A DNA stretch of 64,000 nucleotides from Megachile rotundata (Eukaryota; Arthropoda; Insecta; Hymenoptera; Megachilidae). The notes under the pieces were generated by a model. The model ran no database searches. It saw only the letters and a program-made list of their open reading frames with translations, and was not told the origin of the DNA. Made by a program: the position numbers and the translations under genes. The DNA is taken from contig NW_027473591.1 in the NCBI RefSeq assembly GCF_050947335.1, forward strand, positions 1 through 64,000, in the 5' to 3' direction. The first letter of the stretch is position 1; every line of letters begins with the position of its first letter. Positions 25,576-37,898 of the stretch are shown here, piece after piece.

Positions 25576-28043
25576 GTGATTGTGATTGTGTGATTGTGAC
25601 TGTGTGATTGTGTGAGTGTGTGATTGTGTGATTGTGTGATTGTGTGATTGTGTGATTGTGTGATTGTGTGGTTGTGTGATTGTGTGATTGAGTGATTGTG
25701 TGCTTGTGTGATTGTATGATCGCGTGATTGTGTGATTGTGTGGTTGTCTGACCGTGATTGTGTGACCGTGATTGTGTGATCGTGGTTGTGTGATAGTGAT
25801 TGTGTGATCGTGATTGTGTGATCGTGATTGTGTGATTGCGTGATTGTGATTGTGTGATTGTGTGACTGTGTGATTGTGTGATTGTGTGATTGTGTGATTT
25901 TGTGATTGAGTGATTGTGTGATTGTGTGATTGTGTGAATGTGTGATTGTGTGATTGATGATTGCGTGATTGTGATTGTGTGATTGTGTGACTGTGATTGT
26001 GTGACCGTGATTGTGTGACCGTAATTGTGTGATCGTGATTGTGTGATCGTGATTGTGTGATCGTGATTGTGTGATTGTGTGATTGTGTGATTGTGTGATT
26101 GTGTGATTGTGTGATTGTGTGATTGTGTGATTTTGTGATTGAGTGATTGTGTGATTGTGTGATTGTGTGAATGTGTGATTGTGTGACCGTGATTGTGTGA
26201 TTGATGATTGTGTGATTGTGTGATTGTGTGATTGTGTGATTGTGTGATCGTGTGATTGTGTGATTGTGAGATTGTGTGAATTGTGTGATTGTGTGATTGT
26301 GTGATTGTGATTGTGTGATTGTGTGATTGTGTGATTGTGTGATTGTGTGATTGTGTTATTGTGTGATTGTGTGATTGTGTGATTGTGTGATTGTCTGATT
26401 GTGTGGTTGTGTGATTGTGTGATTGCGTGATTGCGTGATTGCGTGATTGTGTGATTGTGTGATTGTGTGATTGTGTGATTGTGTGATTGTGCGATTGTGT
26501 GATTGTGTGATTGTGTGACTTTGTGATTGTGTGATTGTGTGATTGTGTGATTGTGTGATTGTGTGATTGTGTGATTTTGTGATTGAGTGATTGTGTGATT
26601 GTGTGATTGTGTGAATGTGTGATTGTGTGACCGTGATTGCGTGATTGCGTGATTGTGTGATTGTGCGATTGTGTTATTGTGTGATTGTGTGATTGTGTGA
26701 TTGTGTGATTGTCTGATTGTGTGGTTGTGTGATTGTGTGATTGCGTGATTGCGTGATTGCGTGATTGCGTGATTGTGTGATTGTGTGATTGTGTGATTGT
26801 GTGATTGTGTGATTGTGCGATTGTGTGAATGTGTGATTGTGTGACCGTGATTGCGTGATTGCGTGATTGTGTGATTGTGCGATTGTGTTATTGTGTGATT
26901 GTGTGATTGTGTGATTGTGTGATTGTCTGATTGTGTGGTTGTGTGATTGTGTGATTGCGTGATTGCGTGATTGCGTGATTGCGTGATTGTGTGATTGTGT
27001 GATTGTGTGATTGTGCGATTGTGTGATTGTGTGATTGTGTGATTGTGTGATTGTGCGATTGTGTGATTGTGTGATTGTGTGATTGTGCGATTGTGCGATT
27101 GTGTGATTGTGTGATTGTGTGATTGTGATTGTGTGATTGTGTGATTGTATGATTGTGTGATTGTGTGATTGTGTTATTGTGTGATTGTGTGATTGTGTGA
27201 TTGTGTGATTGTCTGATTGCGTGATTGTGTGATTGTGTGATTGCGTGATTGCGTGATTGCGTGATTGCGTGATTGTGTGATTGTGTGATTGTGTGATTGT
27301 GTGATTGTGTGATTGTGTGATTGTCTGATTGTGTGATTGTGTGATTGTGTGATTGCGTGATTGCGTGATTGCGTGATTGCGTGATTGTGTGATTGTGTGA
27401 TTGTGTGATTGTGTGATTGTGCGATTGTGCGATTGTGCGATTGTGTGATTTTGTGATTGAGTGATTGTGTGATTGTGTGATTGTGTGAATGTGTGATTGT
27501 GTGATTGATGATTGCGTGATTGTGATTGTGCGATTGTGCGATTGTGTGATTGTGTGATTGTGTGATTGTGTGATTGTGTGATTGTGTGACTTTGTGATTG
27601 TGTGATTGTGTGATTGTGTGATTGTGTGATTGTGTGATTGTGTGATGGTGTGATTGTGTTATTGTGTGATTGTGTGACCGTGATTGCGTGATTGCGTGAT
27701 TGTGTGATTGTGCGATTGTGTGATTGTGTGATTGTGTGATTGTGTGATTGTGTGATTGTGTGATTGTGCGATTGTGCGATTGTGTGATTGTGTGATTGTG
27801 TGATTGTGTGATTGTGTGACTTTGTGATTGTGTGATTGTGTGATTGTGTGATTGTGTGATTGTGACTGTGTGATTGTGTGAGTGTGTGATTGTGTGATTG
27901 TGTGATTGTGTGATTGTGTGATTGTGTGATTGTGTGATTGTGTGATTGTGTGGTTGTGTGATTGCGTGATTGTGTGATTGCGTGATTGTGTGATTGTGAG
28001 ATTGTGTGATTGTGTGATTGTGTGATTGTGTGATTGTGTGGTT
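25556..28043 (+). repeat. Domain A HOR copy A10, no 14-mer block
   Basis: Marker at 25715, C1 at 25778 with the GTCTGACCG private variant, C2 at 26017. It is a near copy of A7 without its 14-mer block. One extra 8-mer is present near 26110. Near 26826 a short piece (GTGTGAATG ... GTTATT ... GTCTG) is repeated a second time. Confidence 0.8.
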
Positions 28044-28276
28044 GTGTGATTGTGATTGTGTGATTGCGATTCTGTGATTGTGATTGTGTGATTGTGATTG
28101 TGTGATTGTGATTGTGTGATTGTGATTGTGTGATTGTGATTGTGTGATTGCGATTGTGTGATTGCGATTGTGTGATTGTGACTGTGTGATTGTGATTGTG
28201 TGATTGTGATTGTGTGATTGTGATTGTGTGATTGTGATTGTGTGATTGTGATTGTGTGATTGTGATTGTGTGATTG
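28044..28276 (+). repeat. 14-mer block of copy A11
   Basis: About 16 units with GCGATTCTG at 28066. It matches block 21606-21838 unit for unit as far as I can read. Confidence 0.9.
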
Positions 28277-30826
28277 TGTGATTGTGTGATTGAGTGATTG
28301 TGTGATTGTGATTGTGTGATTGTGACTGTGTGATTGTGTGAGTGTGTGATTGTGTGATTGTGTGATTGTGTGATTGTGTGATTGTGTGATTGTGTGGTTG
28401 TGTGATTGTGTGATTGAGTGATTGTGTGCTTGTGTGATTGTATGATCGCGTGATTGTGTGATTGTGTGGTTGTGTGACCGTGATTGTGTGACCGTGATTG
28501 TGTGATCGTGGTTGTGTGATAGTGATTGTGTGATCGTGATTGTGTGATCGTGATTGTGTGATTGCGTGATTGTGAATGTGTGATTGTGTGACTGTGTGAT
28601 TGTGTGATTGTGTGATTGTGTGATTTTGTGATTGAGTGATTGTGTGATTGTGTGATTGTGTGAATGTGTGATTGTGTGATTGATGATTGCGTGATTGTGA
28701 TTGTGTGATTGTGTGACTGTGATTGTGTGACCGTGATTGTGTGACCGTAATTGTGTGATCGTGATTGTGTGATCGTGATTGTGTGATCGTGATTGTGTGA
28801 TTGTGTGATTGTGTGATTGTGTGATTGTGTGATTGTGTGATTTTGTGATTGAGTGATTGTGTGATTGTGTGATTGTGTGAATGTGTGATTGTGTGACCGT
28901 GATTGTGTGATTGATGATTGTGTGATTGTGTGATTGTGTGATTGTGTGATTGTGTGATTGTGTGATTGTGTGATTGTGAGATTGTGTGAATTGTGTGATT
29001 GTGTGATTGTGTGATTGTGATTGTGTGATTGTGTGATTGTGTGATTGTGTGATTGTGTTATTGTGTGATTGTGTGATTGTGTGATTGTGTGATTGTCTGA
29101 TTGTGTGGTTGTGTGATTGTGTGATTGCGTGATAGCGTGATTGCGTGATTGCGTGATTGTGTGATTGTGTGATTGTGTGATTGTGTGATTGTGTGATTGT
29201 GTGATTGTGCGATTGTGTGATTGTGTGATTGTGTGACTTTGTGATTGTGTGATTGTGTGATTGTGTGATTGTGTGATTGTGTGATTGTGTGATTTTGTGA
29301 TTGAGTGATTGTGTGATTGTGTGATTGTGTGAATGTGTGATTGTGTGACCGTGATTGCGTGATTGCGTGATTGTGTGATTGTGCGATTGTGTGATTGTGT
29401 GATTGTGTGATTGTGTGATTGTGTGATTGTGTGATAGCGTGATTGCGTGATTGCGTGATTGCGTGATTGTGTGATTGTGTGATTGTGTGATTGTGTGATT
29501 GTGTGATTGTGCGATTGTGCGATTGTGTGATTTTGTGATTGAGTGATTGTGTGATTGTGTGATTGTGTGAATGTGTGATTGTGTGATTGATGATTGCGTG
29601 ATTGTGATTGTGTGATTGTGCGATTGTGCGATTGTGTGATTGTGTGATTGTGTGATTGTGTGATTGTGTGACTTTGTGATTGTGTGATTGTGTGATTGTG
29701 TGATTGTGTGATTGTGTGATTGTGTGATGGTGTGATTGTGTTATTGTGTGATTGTGTGATTGTGTGATTGTGTGATTGTCTGATTGTGTGATTGTGTGAT
29801 TGTGTGATTGCGTGATTGCGTGATTGCGTGATTGCGTGATTGCGTGTTTGCGTGATTGTGTGATTGTGTGATTGTGTGATTGTGTGATTGTGCGATTGTG
29901 CGATTGTGCGATTGTGTGATTGTGTGATTGTGTGATTGTGTGATTGTGTGATTGTGTGATTGTGGGATTGTGTGATTGTGTGATTGTGTGATTGTGTGAT
30001 TGTGGGATTGTGTGATTGTGTGATTGTCTGATTGTGTGATTGTGTGATTGCGTGATTGCGTGATTGCGTGATTGTGTGATTGTGCGATTGTGCGATTGTG
30101 TGATTGTGTGATTGTGTGATTGTGTGATTGTGTGATTGTGTGATTGTGTGATTGTGTGATTGTGTGATTGTGTGATTGTGTGATTGTGTGATTGTGTGAT
30201 TGTGTGATTGTGTGATTGAGTGATTGTGTGATTGTGTGATTGTGTGAATGTGTGATTGTGTGACCGTGATTGTGTGATTGATTATTGTGTGATTGTGTGA
30301 TTGTGTGATTGTGTGATTGTGTGATTGTGTGATTGTGTGATTGTGTGATTGTGTGATTGTGTGATTGTGTGATTGTGTGATTGTGTGATTTTGTGATTGA
30401 GTGATTGTGTGATTATGTGATTGTGTGAATGTGTGATTGTGTGACCGTGATTGCGTGATTGCGTGATTGTGTGATTGTGCGATTGTGTGATTGTGTGATT
30501 GTGTGATTGTGTGATTGTGTGATTGTGTGATTGTGCGATTGTGCGATTGTGTGATTGTGTGATTGTGTGATTGTGTGATTGTGTGACTTTGTGATTGTGT
30601 GATTGTGTGATTGTGTGATTGTGTGATTGTGACTGTGTGATTGTGTGAGTGTGTGATTGTGTGATTGTGTGATTGTGTGATTGTGTGATTGTGTGATTGT
30701 GTGATTGTGTGATTGTGTGATTGTGTGATTGTGTGGTTGTGTGATTGCGTGATTGTGTGATTGCGTGATTGTGTGATTGTGAGATTGTGTGATTGTGTGA
30801 TTGTGTGATTGTGTGATTGTGTGGTT
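28044..30826 (+). repeat. Domain A HOR copy A11
   Basis: Marker at 28441, C1 at 28504, C2 at 28743, GTGATAGCG at 29129 and 29431, GATTGATTATTG (TATTG at 30283) and GATTATGTG (30411). A GCGTGTTTGCG unit near 29845 is private to this copy. Length is 2.78 kb. Confidence 0.82.
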
Positions 30827-31072
30827 GTGTGATTGTGATTGTGTGATTGCGATTCTGTGATTGTGATTGTGTGATTGTGATTGTGTGATTGTGATTGTGT
30901 GATTGTGATTGTGTGATTGTGATTGTGTGATTGCGATTGTGTGATTGCGATTGTGTGATTGTGACTGTGTGATTGTGATTGTGTGATTGTGATTGTGTGA
31001 TTGTGATTGTGTGATTGTGATTGTGTGATTGTGATTGTGTGATTGTGATTGTGTGATTGTGATTGTGTGATT
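30827..31072 (+). repeat. 14-mer block of copy A12
   Basis: About 17 units with GCGATTCTG at 30849. Confidence 0.9.
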
Positions 31073-33239
31073 GTGTGATTGTGTGATTGAGTGATTGTGT
31101 GATTGTGATTGTGTGATTGTGACTGTGTGATTGTGTGAGTGTGTGATTGTGTGATTGTGTGATTGTGTGATTGTGTGATTGTGTGGTTGTGTGATTGTGT
31201 GATTGAGTGATTGTGTGCTTGTGTGATTGTATGATCGCGTGATTGTGTGATTGTGTGGTTGTGTGACCGTGATTGTGTGACCGTGATTGTGTGATCGTGG
31301 TTGTGTGATAGTGATTGTGTGATCGTGATTGTGTGATCGTGATTGTGTGATTGCGTGATTGTGATTGTGTGATTGTGTGACTGGGTGATTGTGTGATTGT
31401 GTGATTGTGTGATTTTGTGATTGAGTGATTGTGTGATTGTGTGATTGTGTGAATGTGTGATTGTGTGATTGATGATTGCGTGATTGTGATTGTGTGATTG
31501 TGTGACTGTGATTGTGTGACCGTGATTGTGTGACCGTAATTGTGTGATCGTGATTGTGTGATCGTGATTGTGTGATCGTGATTGTGTGATTGTGTGATTG
31601 TGTGATTGTGTGATTGTGTGATTGTGTGATTGTGTGATTTTGTGATTGAGTGATTGTGTGATTGTGTGATTGTGTGAATGTGTGATTGTGTGACCGTGAT
31701 TGTGTGATTGATGATTGTGTGATTGTGTGATTGTGTGATTGTGTGATTGTGTGATTGTGTGATTGTGTGATTGTGAGATTGTGTGAATTGTGTGATTGTG
31801 TGATTGTGTGATTGTGATTGTGTGATTGTGTGATTGTGTGATTGTGTGATTGTGTGATTGTGTGATTGTGTTATTGTGTGATTGTGTGATTGTGTGATTG
31901 TGTGATTGTCTGATTGTGCGGTTGTGTGATTGTGTGATTGCGTGATTGCGTGATTGCGTGATTGCGTGATTGTGTGATTGTGTGATTGTGTGATTGTGTG
32001 ATTGTGTGATTGTGCGATTGTGTGATTGTGTGATTGTGTGACTTTGTGATTGTGTGATTGTGTGATTGTGTGATTGTGTGATTGTATGATTGTGTGATGG
32101 TGTGATTGTGTTATTGTGTGATTGTGTGATTGTGTGATTGTGTGATTGTCTGATTGTGTGATTGTGTGATTGTGTGATTGCGTGATTGCGTGATTGCGTG
32201 ATTGCGTGATTGTGTGATTGTGTGATTGTGTGATTGTGTGATTGTGTGATTGTGCGATTGTGCGATTGTGCGATTGTGTGATTGTGTGATTGTGTGATTG
32301 TGTGATTGTGTGATTGTGTGATTGTGTGATTGTGTGATTGTGTGATTGTGTGATTGTGTGATTGTGTGATTGTGTGATTGTGTGATTGTGTGATTGTGTG
32401 ATTGTGTGATTGTGTGATTGTGTGATTGTGTGATTGTGTGATTGTCTGATTGTGTGATTGTGTGATTGCGTGATTGCGTGATTGCGTGATTGTGTGATTG
32501 TGCGATTGTGCGATTGTGTGATTGTGCGATTGTGTGATTGTGTGATTGTGTGATTGTGTGATTGTGTGATTGTGTGATTGTCTGATTGTGTGATTGTGTG
32601 ATTGCGTGATTGCGTGATTGCGTGATTGTGTGATTGTGCGATTGTGCGATTGTGTGATTGTGCGATTGTGTGATTGTGTGATTGTGTGATTGTGTGATTG
32701 TGCGATTGTGTGATTGTGTGATTGTGTGATTGTGCGATTGTGCGATTGTGTGATTGTGTGATTGTGTGATTGTGATTGTGTGATTGTGTGATTGTATGAT
32801 TGTGTGATTGTGTGATTGTGTTATTGTGTGATTGTGTGATTGTGCGATTGTGCGATTGTGTGATTGTGTGATTGTGTGATTGTGATTGTGTGATTGTGTG
32901 ATTGTATGATTGTGTGATTGTGTGATTGTGTTATTGTGTGATTGTGTGATTGTGTGATTGTGTGATTGTCTGATTGTGTGATTGTGTGATTGTGTGATTG
33001 CGTGATTGCGTGATTGCGTGATTGCGTGATTGTGTGATTGTGTGATTGTGTGATTGTGTGATTGTGTGATTGTGTGATTGTGTGATTGTCTGATTGTGTG
33101 ATTGTGTGATTGTGTGATTGCGTGATTGCGTGATTGCGTGATTGCGTGATTGTGTGATTGTGTGATTGTGTGATTGTGTGATTGTGCGATTGTGCGATTG
33201 TGCGATTGTGTGATTTTGTGATTGAGTGATTGTGTGATT

Positions 33240-34250
33240 GTGTGATTGTGTGAATGTGTGATTGTGTGATTGATGATTGCGTGATTGTGATTGTGTGATT
33301 GTGCGATTGTGCGATTGTGTGATTGTGTGATTGTGTGATTGTGTGATTGTGTGACTTTGTGATTGTGTGATTGTGTGATTGTGTGATTGTGTGATTGTGT
33401 GATTGTGTGATGGTGTGATTGTGTTATTGTGTGATTGTGTGATTGTGTGATTGTGTGATTGTCTGATTGTGTGATTGTGTGATTGTGTGATTGCGTGATT
33501 GCGTGATTGCGTGATTGCGTGATTGTGTGATTGTGTGATTGTGTGATTGTGATTGTGTGATTGTGTGATTGTATGATTGTGTGATTGTGTGATTGTGTTA
33601 TTGTGTGATTGTGTGATTGTGTGATTGTGTGATTGTCTGATTGTGTGATTGTGTGATTGTGTGATTGCGTGATTGCGTGATTGCGTGATTGCGTGATTGT
33701 GTGATTGTGTGATTGTGTGATTGTGTGATTGTGTGATTGTGTGATTGTGTGATTGTCTGATTGTGTGATTGTGTGATTGTGTGATTGCGTGATTGCGTGA
33801 TTGCGTGATTGCGTGATTGTGTGATTGTGTGATTGTGTGATTGTGTGATTGTGCGATTGTGCGATTGTGCGATTGTGTGATTTTGTGATTGAGTGATTGT
33901 GTGATTGTGTGATTGTGTGAATGTGTGATTGTGTGATTGATGATTGCGTGATTGTGATTGTGTGATTGTGCGATTGTGCGATTGTGTGATTGTGTGATTG
34001 TGTGATTGTGTGATTGTGTGACTTTGTGATTGTGTGATTGTGTGATTGTGTGATTGTGTGATTGTGTGATTGTGTGATGGTGTGATTGTGTTATTGTGTG
34101 ATTGTGTGATTGTGTGATTGTGTGATTGTCTGATTGTGTGATTGTGTGATTGTGTGATTGCGTGATTGCGTGATTGCGTGATTGCGTGATTGTGTGATTG
34201 TGTGATTGTGTGATTGTGCGATTGTGCGATTGTGCGATTGTGCGATTGTG
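33240..34250 (+). repeat. 667-bp local tandem duplication
   Basis: The GATGATTGCG landmark at 33272 recurs at 33939, 667 bp on, with matching flanks (GATTTTGTGATTGAG before, GTGCGATT pairs and GACTTTG after). The same pair is found 9059 bp downstream at 42331 and 42998, so this local event came before the larger duplication. Confidence 0.7.
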
Positions 34251-34684
34251 TGATTGTGTGATTGTGTGATTGTGTGATTGTGTGATTGTGTGATTGTGTG
34301 ATTGTGTGATTGTGTGATTGTGTGATTGTGTGATTGTGTGATTGTGTGATTGTGTGATTGTCTGATTGTGTGATTGTGTGATTGCGTGATTGCGTGATTG
34401 CGTGATTGTGTGATTGTGCGATTGTGCGATTGTGCGATTGTGTGATTGTGTGATTGTGTGATTGTGTGATTGTGTGATTGTGCGATTGTGCGATTGTGTG
34501 ATTGTGTGATTGTGTGATTGTGTGATTGTGTGACTTTGTGATTGTGTGATTGTGTGATTGTGTGATTGTGTGATTGTGACTGTGTGATTGTGTGAGTGTG
34601 TGATTGTGTGATTGTGTGATTGTGTGATTGTGTGATTGTGTGATTGTGTGATTGTGTGATTGTGTGGTTGTGTGATTGCGTGAT

Positions 34685-34715
34685 TGTGTGATTGCGTGAA
34701 TGTGTGATTGTGTGA
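34685..34715 (+). other. Deletion junction in copy A12/A13
   Basis: A GATTGCGTGA unit that elsewhere precedes GAGATT and the 14-mer block runs here straight into GTGAATGTGTGATT and GATTGATGATTGCG, which normally lie between C1 and C2. C2 follows at 34779. The 14-mer block, marker and C1 are missing, much as at 5.4 kb. Confidence 0.65.
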
Positions 34716-37700
34716 TTGATGATTGCGTGATTGTGATTGTGTGATTGTGTGACTGTGACTGTGTGACCGTGATTGTGTGACCGTAATTGTGTGATCGTGA
34801 TTGTGTGATCGTGATTGTGTGATCGTGATTGTGTGATTGTGTGATTGTGATTGTGTGATTGTGTGATTGTGTGATTGTGTGATTGTGTGATTGTGTGATT
34901 GTGTTATTGTGTGATTGTGTGATTGTGTGATTGTGTGATTGTCTGATTGTGTGGTTGTGTGATTGTGTGATTGCGTGATTGCGTGATTGCGTGATTGCGT
35001 GATTGTGTGATTGTGTGATTGTGTGATTGTGTGATTGTGTGATTGTGCGATTGTGCGATTGTGCGATTGTGTGATTGTGTGATTGTGTGATTGTGTGATT
35101 GTGTGATTGTGTGATTTTGTGATTGAGTGATTGTGTGATTGTGTGATTGTGTGATTGTGTGAATGTGTGATTGTGTGACCGTGATTGTGTGATTGATGAT
35201 TGTGTGATTGTGTGATTGTGTGATTGTGTGATTGTGTGATTGTGTGATTGTGTGATTGTGTGATTGTGTGATTGTGTGATTGTGTGATTGTGTGATTGTG
35301 TGATTGTGTGATTTTGTGATTGAGTGATTGTGTGATTGTGTGATTGTGTGAATGTGTGATTGTGTGACCGTGATTGCGTGATTGCGTGATTGTGTGATTG
35401 TGCGATTGTGTGATTGTGTGATTGTGTGATTGTGTGATTGTGTTATTGTGCGATTGTGCGATTATGTGATTGTGTGATTGTGTGATTGTGTGATTGTGTG
35501 ACTTTGTGATTGTGTGATTGTGTGATTGTGTGATTGTGTGATTGTATGATTGTGTGATGGTGTGATTGTGTTTTTGTGTGATTGTGTGATTGTGTGACTG
35601 TGTGATTGTCTGATTGTGTGATTGTGTGATTGTGTGATTGCGTCATTGCGTGATTGCGTGATTGCGTGATTGCGTGATTGTGTGATTGTGCGATTGTGCG
35701 ATTGTGTGATTGTGTGATTGTGTGATTGTGTGATTGTGTGACTTTGTGATTGTGTGATTGTGTGATTGTGTGATTGTGTGATTGTGTGATTGTGTGATGG
35801 TGTGATTGTGTTATTGTGTGATTGTGTGATTGTGTGATTGTGTGATTGTCTGATTGTGTGATTGGGTGATTGTGTGATTGCGTGATTGCGTGATTGCGTG
35901 ATTGCGTGATTGTGTGATTGTGTGATTGTGGGATTGTGTGATTGTGCGATTGTGCGATTGTGCGATTGTGTGATTGTGTGATTGTGTGATTGTGTGATTG
36001 TGTGACTGTGTGATTGTGTGATTGTGTGATTGTGTGATTGTGTGATTGTATGATTGTGTGATTGTCTGATTGTGTGATTGTGTGATTGCGTGATTGCGTG
36101 ATTGCGTGATTGTGTGATTGTGCGATTGTGCGATTGTGTGATTGTGTGATTGTGTGATTGTGTGATTGTGTGATTGTGTGATTGTGTGATTGTGTGATTG
36201 AGTGATTGTGTGATTGTGTGATTGTGTGAATGTGTGATTGTGTGACCGTGATTGTGTGATTGTGTGAATGTGTGATTGTGTGACCGTGATTGTGTGATTG
36301 ATGATTGTGTGATTGAGTGATTGTGTGATTGTGTGATTGTGTGAATGTGTGATTGTGTGACCGTGATTGTGTAATTGATGATTGTGTGATTGTGAGATTG
36401 TGTGAATTGTGTGATTGTGTGATTGTGTGATTGTGATTGTGTGATTGTGTGATTGTGTGATTGTGTGATTGTGTGATTGTGTGATTGTGTTATTGTGTGA
36501 TTGTGTGATTGTGTGATTGTGTGAATGTGTGATTGTGTGACCGTGATTGCGTGATTGCGTGATTGTGTGATTGTGCGATTGTGTGATTGTGTGATTGTGT
36601 GATTGTGTGATTGTGTGATTGTGTGATAGCGTGATTGCGTGATTGCGTGATTGCGTGATTGTGTGATTGTGTGATTGTGTGATTGTGTGATTGTGTGATT
36701 GTGCGATTGTGCGATTGTGTGATTTTGTGATTGAGTGATTGTGTGATTGTGTGATTGTGTGAATGTGTGATTGTGTGATTGATGATTGCGTGATTGTGAT
36801 TGTGTGATTGTGCGATTGTGCGATTGTGTGATTGTGTGATTGTGTGATTGTGTGATTGTGTGACTTTGTGATTGTGTGATTGTGTGATTGTGTGATTGTG
36901 TGATTGTGTGATTGTGTGATGGTGTGATTGTGTTATTGTGTGATTGTGTGATTGTGTGATTGTGTGATTGTCTGATTGTGTGATTGTGTGATTGTGTGAT
37001 TGCGTGATTGCGTGATTGCGTGATTGCGTGATTGCGTGATTGCGTGATTGTGTGATTGTGTGATTGTGTGATTGTGTGATTGTGCGATTGTGCGATTGTG
37101 CGATTGTGTGATTGTGTGATTGTGTGATTGTGTGATTGTGTGATTGTGTGATTGTGGGATTGTGTGATTGTGTGATTGTGTGATTGTGTGATTGTGGGAT
37201 TGTGTGATTGTGTGATTGTCTGATTGTGTGATTGTGTGATTGCGTGATTGCGTGATTGCGTGATTGTGTGATTGTGCGATTGTGCGATTGTGTGATTGTG
37301 TGATTGTGTGATTGTGTGATTGTGTGATTGTGTGATTGTGTGATTGTGTGATTGTGTGATTGTGTGATTGTGTGATTGTGTGATTGTGTGATTGTGTGAT
37401 TGTGTGATTGTGTGATTGAGTGATTGTGTGATTGTGTGATTGTGTGAATGTGTGATTGTGTGACCGTGATTGTGTGATTGATTATTGTGTGATTGTGTGA
37501 TTGTGTGATTGTGTGATTGTGTGATTGTGTGATTGTGTGATTGTGTGATTGTGTGATTGTGTGATTGTGTGATTTTGTGATTGAGTGATTGTGTGATTAT
37601 GTGATTGTGTGAATGTGTGATTGTGTGACCGTGATTGCGTGATTGCGTGATTGTGTGATTGTGCGATTGTGTGATTGTGTGATTGTGTGATTGTGTGATT

Positions 37701-37898
37701 GTGACTGTGTGATTGTGTGAGTGTGTGATTGTGTGATTGTGTGATTGTGTGATTGTGTGATTGTGTGATTGTGTGATTGTGTGATTGTGTGATTGTGTGA
37801 TTGTGTGGTTGTGTGATTGCGTGATTGTGTGATTGCGTGATTGTGTGATTGTGAGATTGTGTGATTGTGTGATTGTGTGATTGTGTGATTGTGTGGTT
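34701..37898 (+). repeat. Domain A HOR copy A13, rearranged
   Basis: Has C2 (34779) but no C1 or leading 14-mer block. It contains several private units: GATTATGTG (35461), GTGTTTTTG (near 35569), GCGTCATTGCG (near 35640) and GATTGGGTG (near 35861). Near 36.20-36.36 kb GTGTGAATG plus GACCG is repeated three times within about 150 bp. From about 36540 it copies 29350 onward. Confidence 0.74.

Larger units (their letters stand above)
25560..31985 (+). repeat. Right copy of the 6.6-kb tandem duplication
   Basis: Copies 18960-25550. It is about 170 bp shorter overall, with the main loss between the GTTATT unit at 26673 and the TATGATTG unit at 27149. Private variants GTCTGACCG, GATCGTGTG, GTGATAGCG, GATTGATTATTG and GTGCGGTTG are all kept, which argues for a recent event. 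Confidence 0.78.
30827..34700 (+). repeat. Domain A HOR copy A12, extended
   Basis: Marker at 31230, C1 at 31293, a private GACTGGGTG near 31379, C2 at 31532 and GTGCGGTTG (31919). From 32.0 to 34.6 kb the 8-mer body is expanded by repetition of GTCTG, GCG, GATTGATGATTGCG and TATGATTG modules, which makes this copy about 1.1 kb longer than usual. Confidence 0.76.

Noticed and set aside
35443..35646. 67-residue open frame on the - strand
   Set aside because: Repeat peptide only; a copy of the beginning of the frame ending at 44976.
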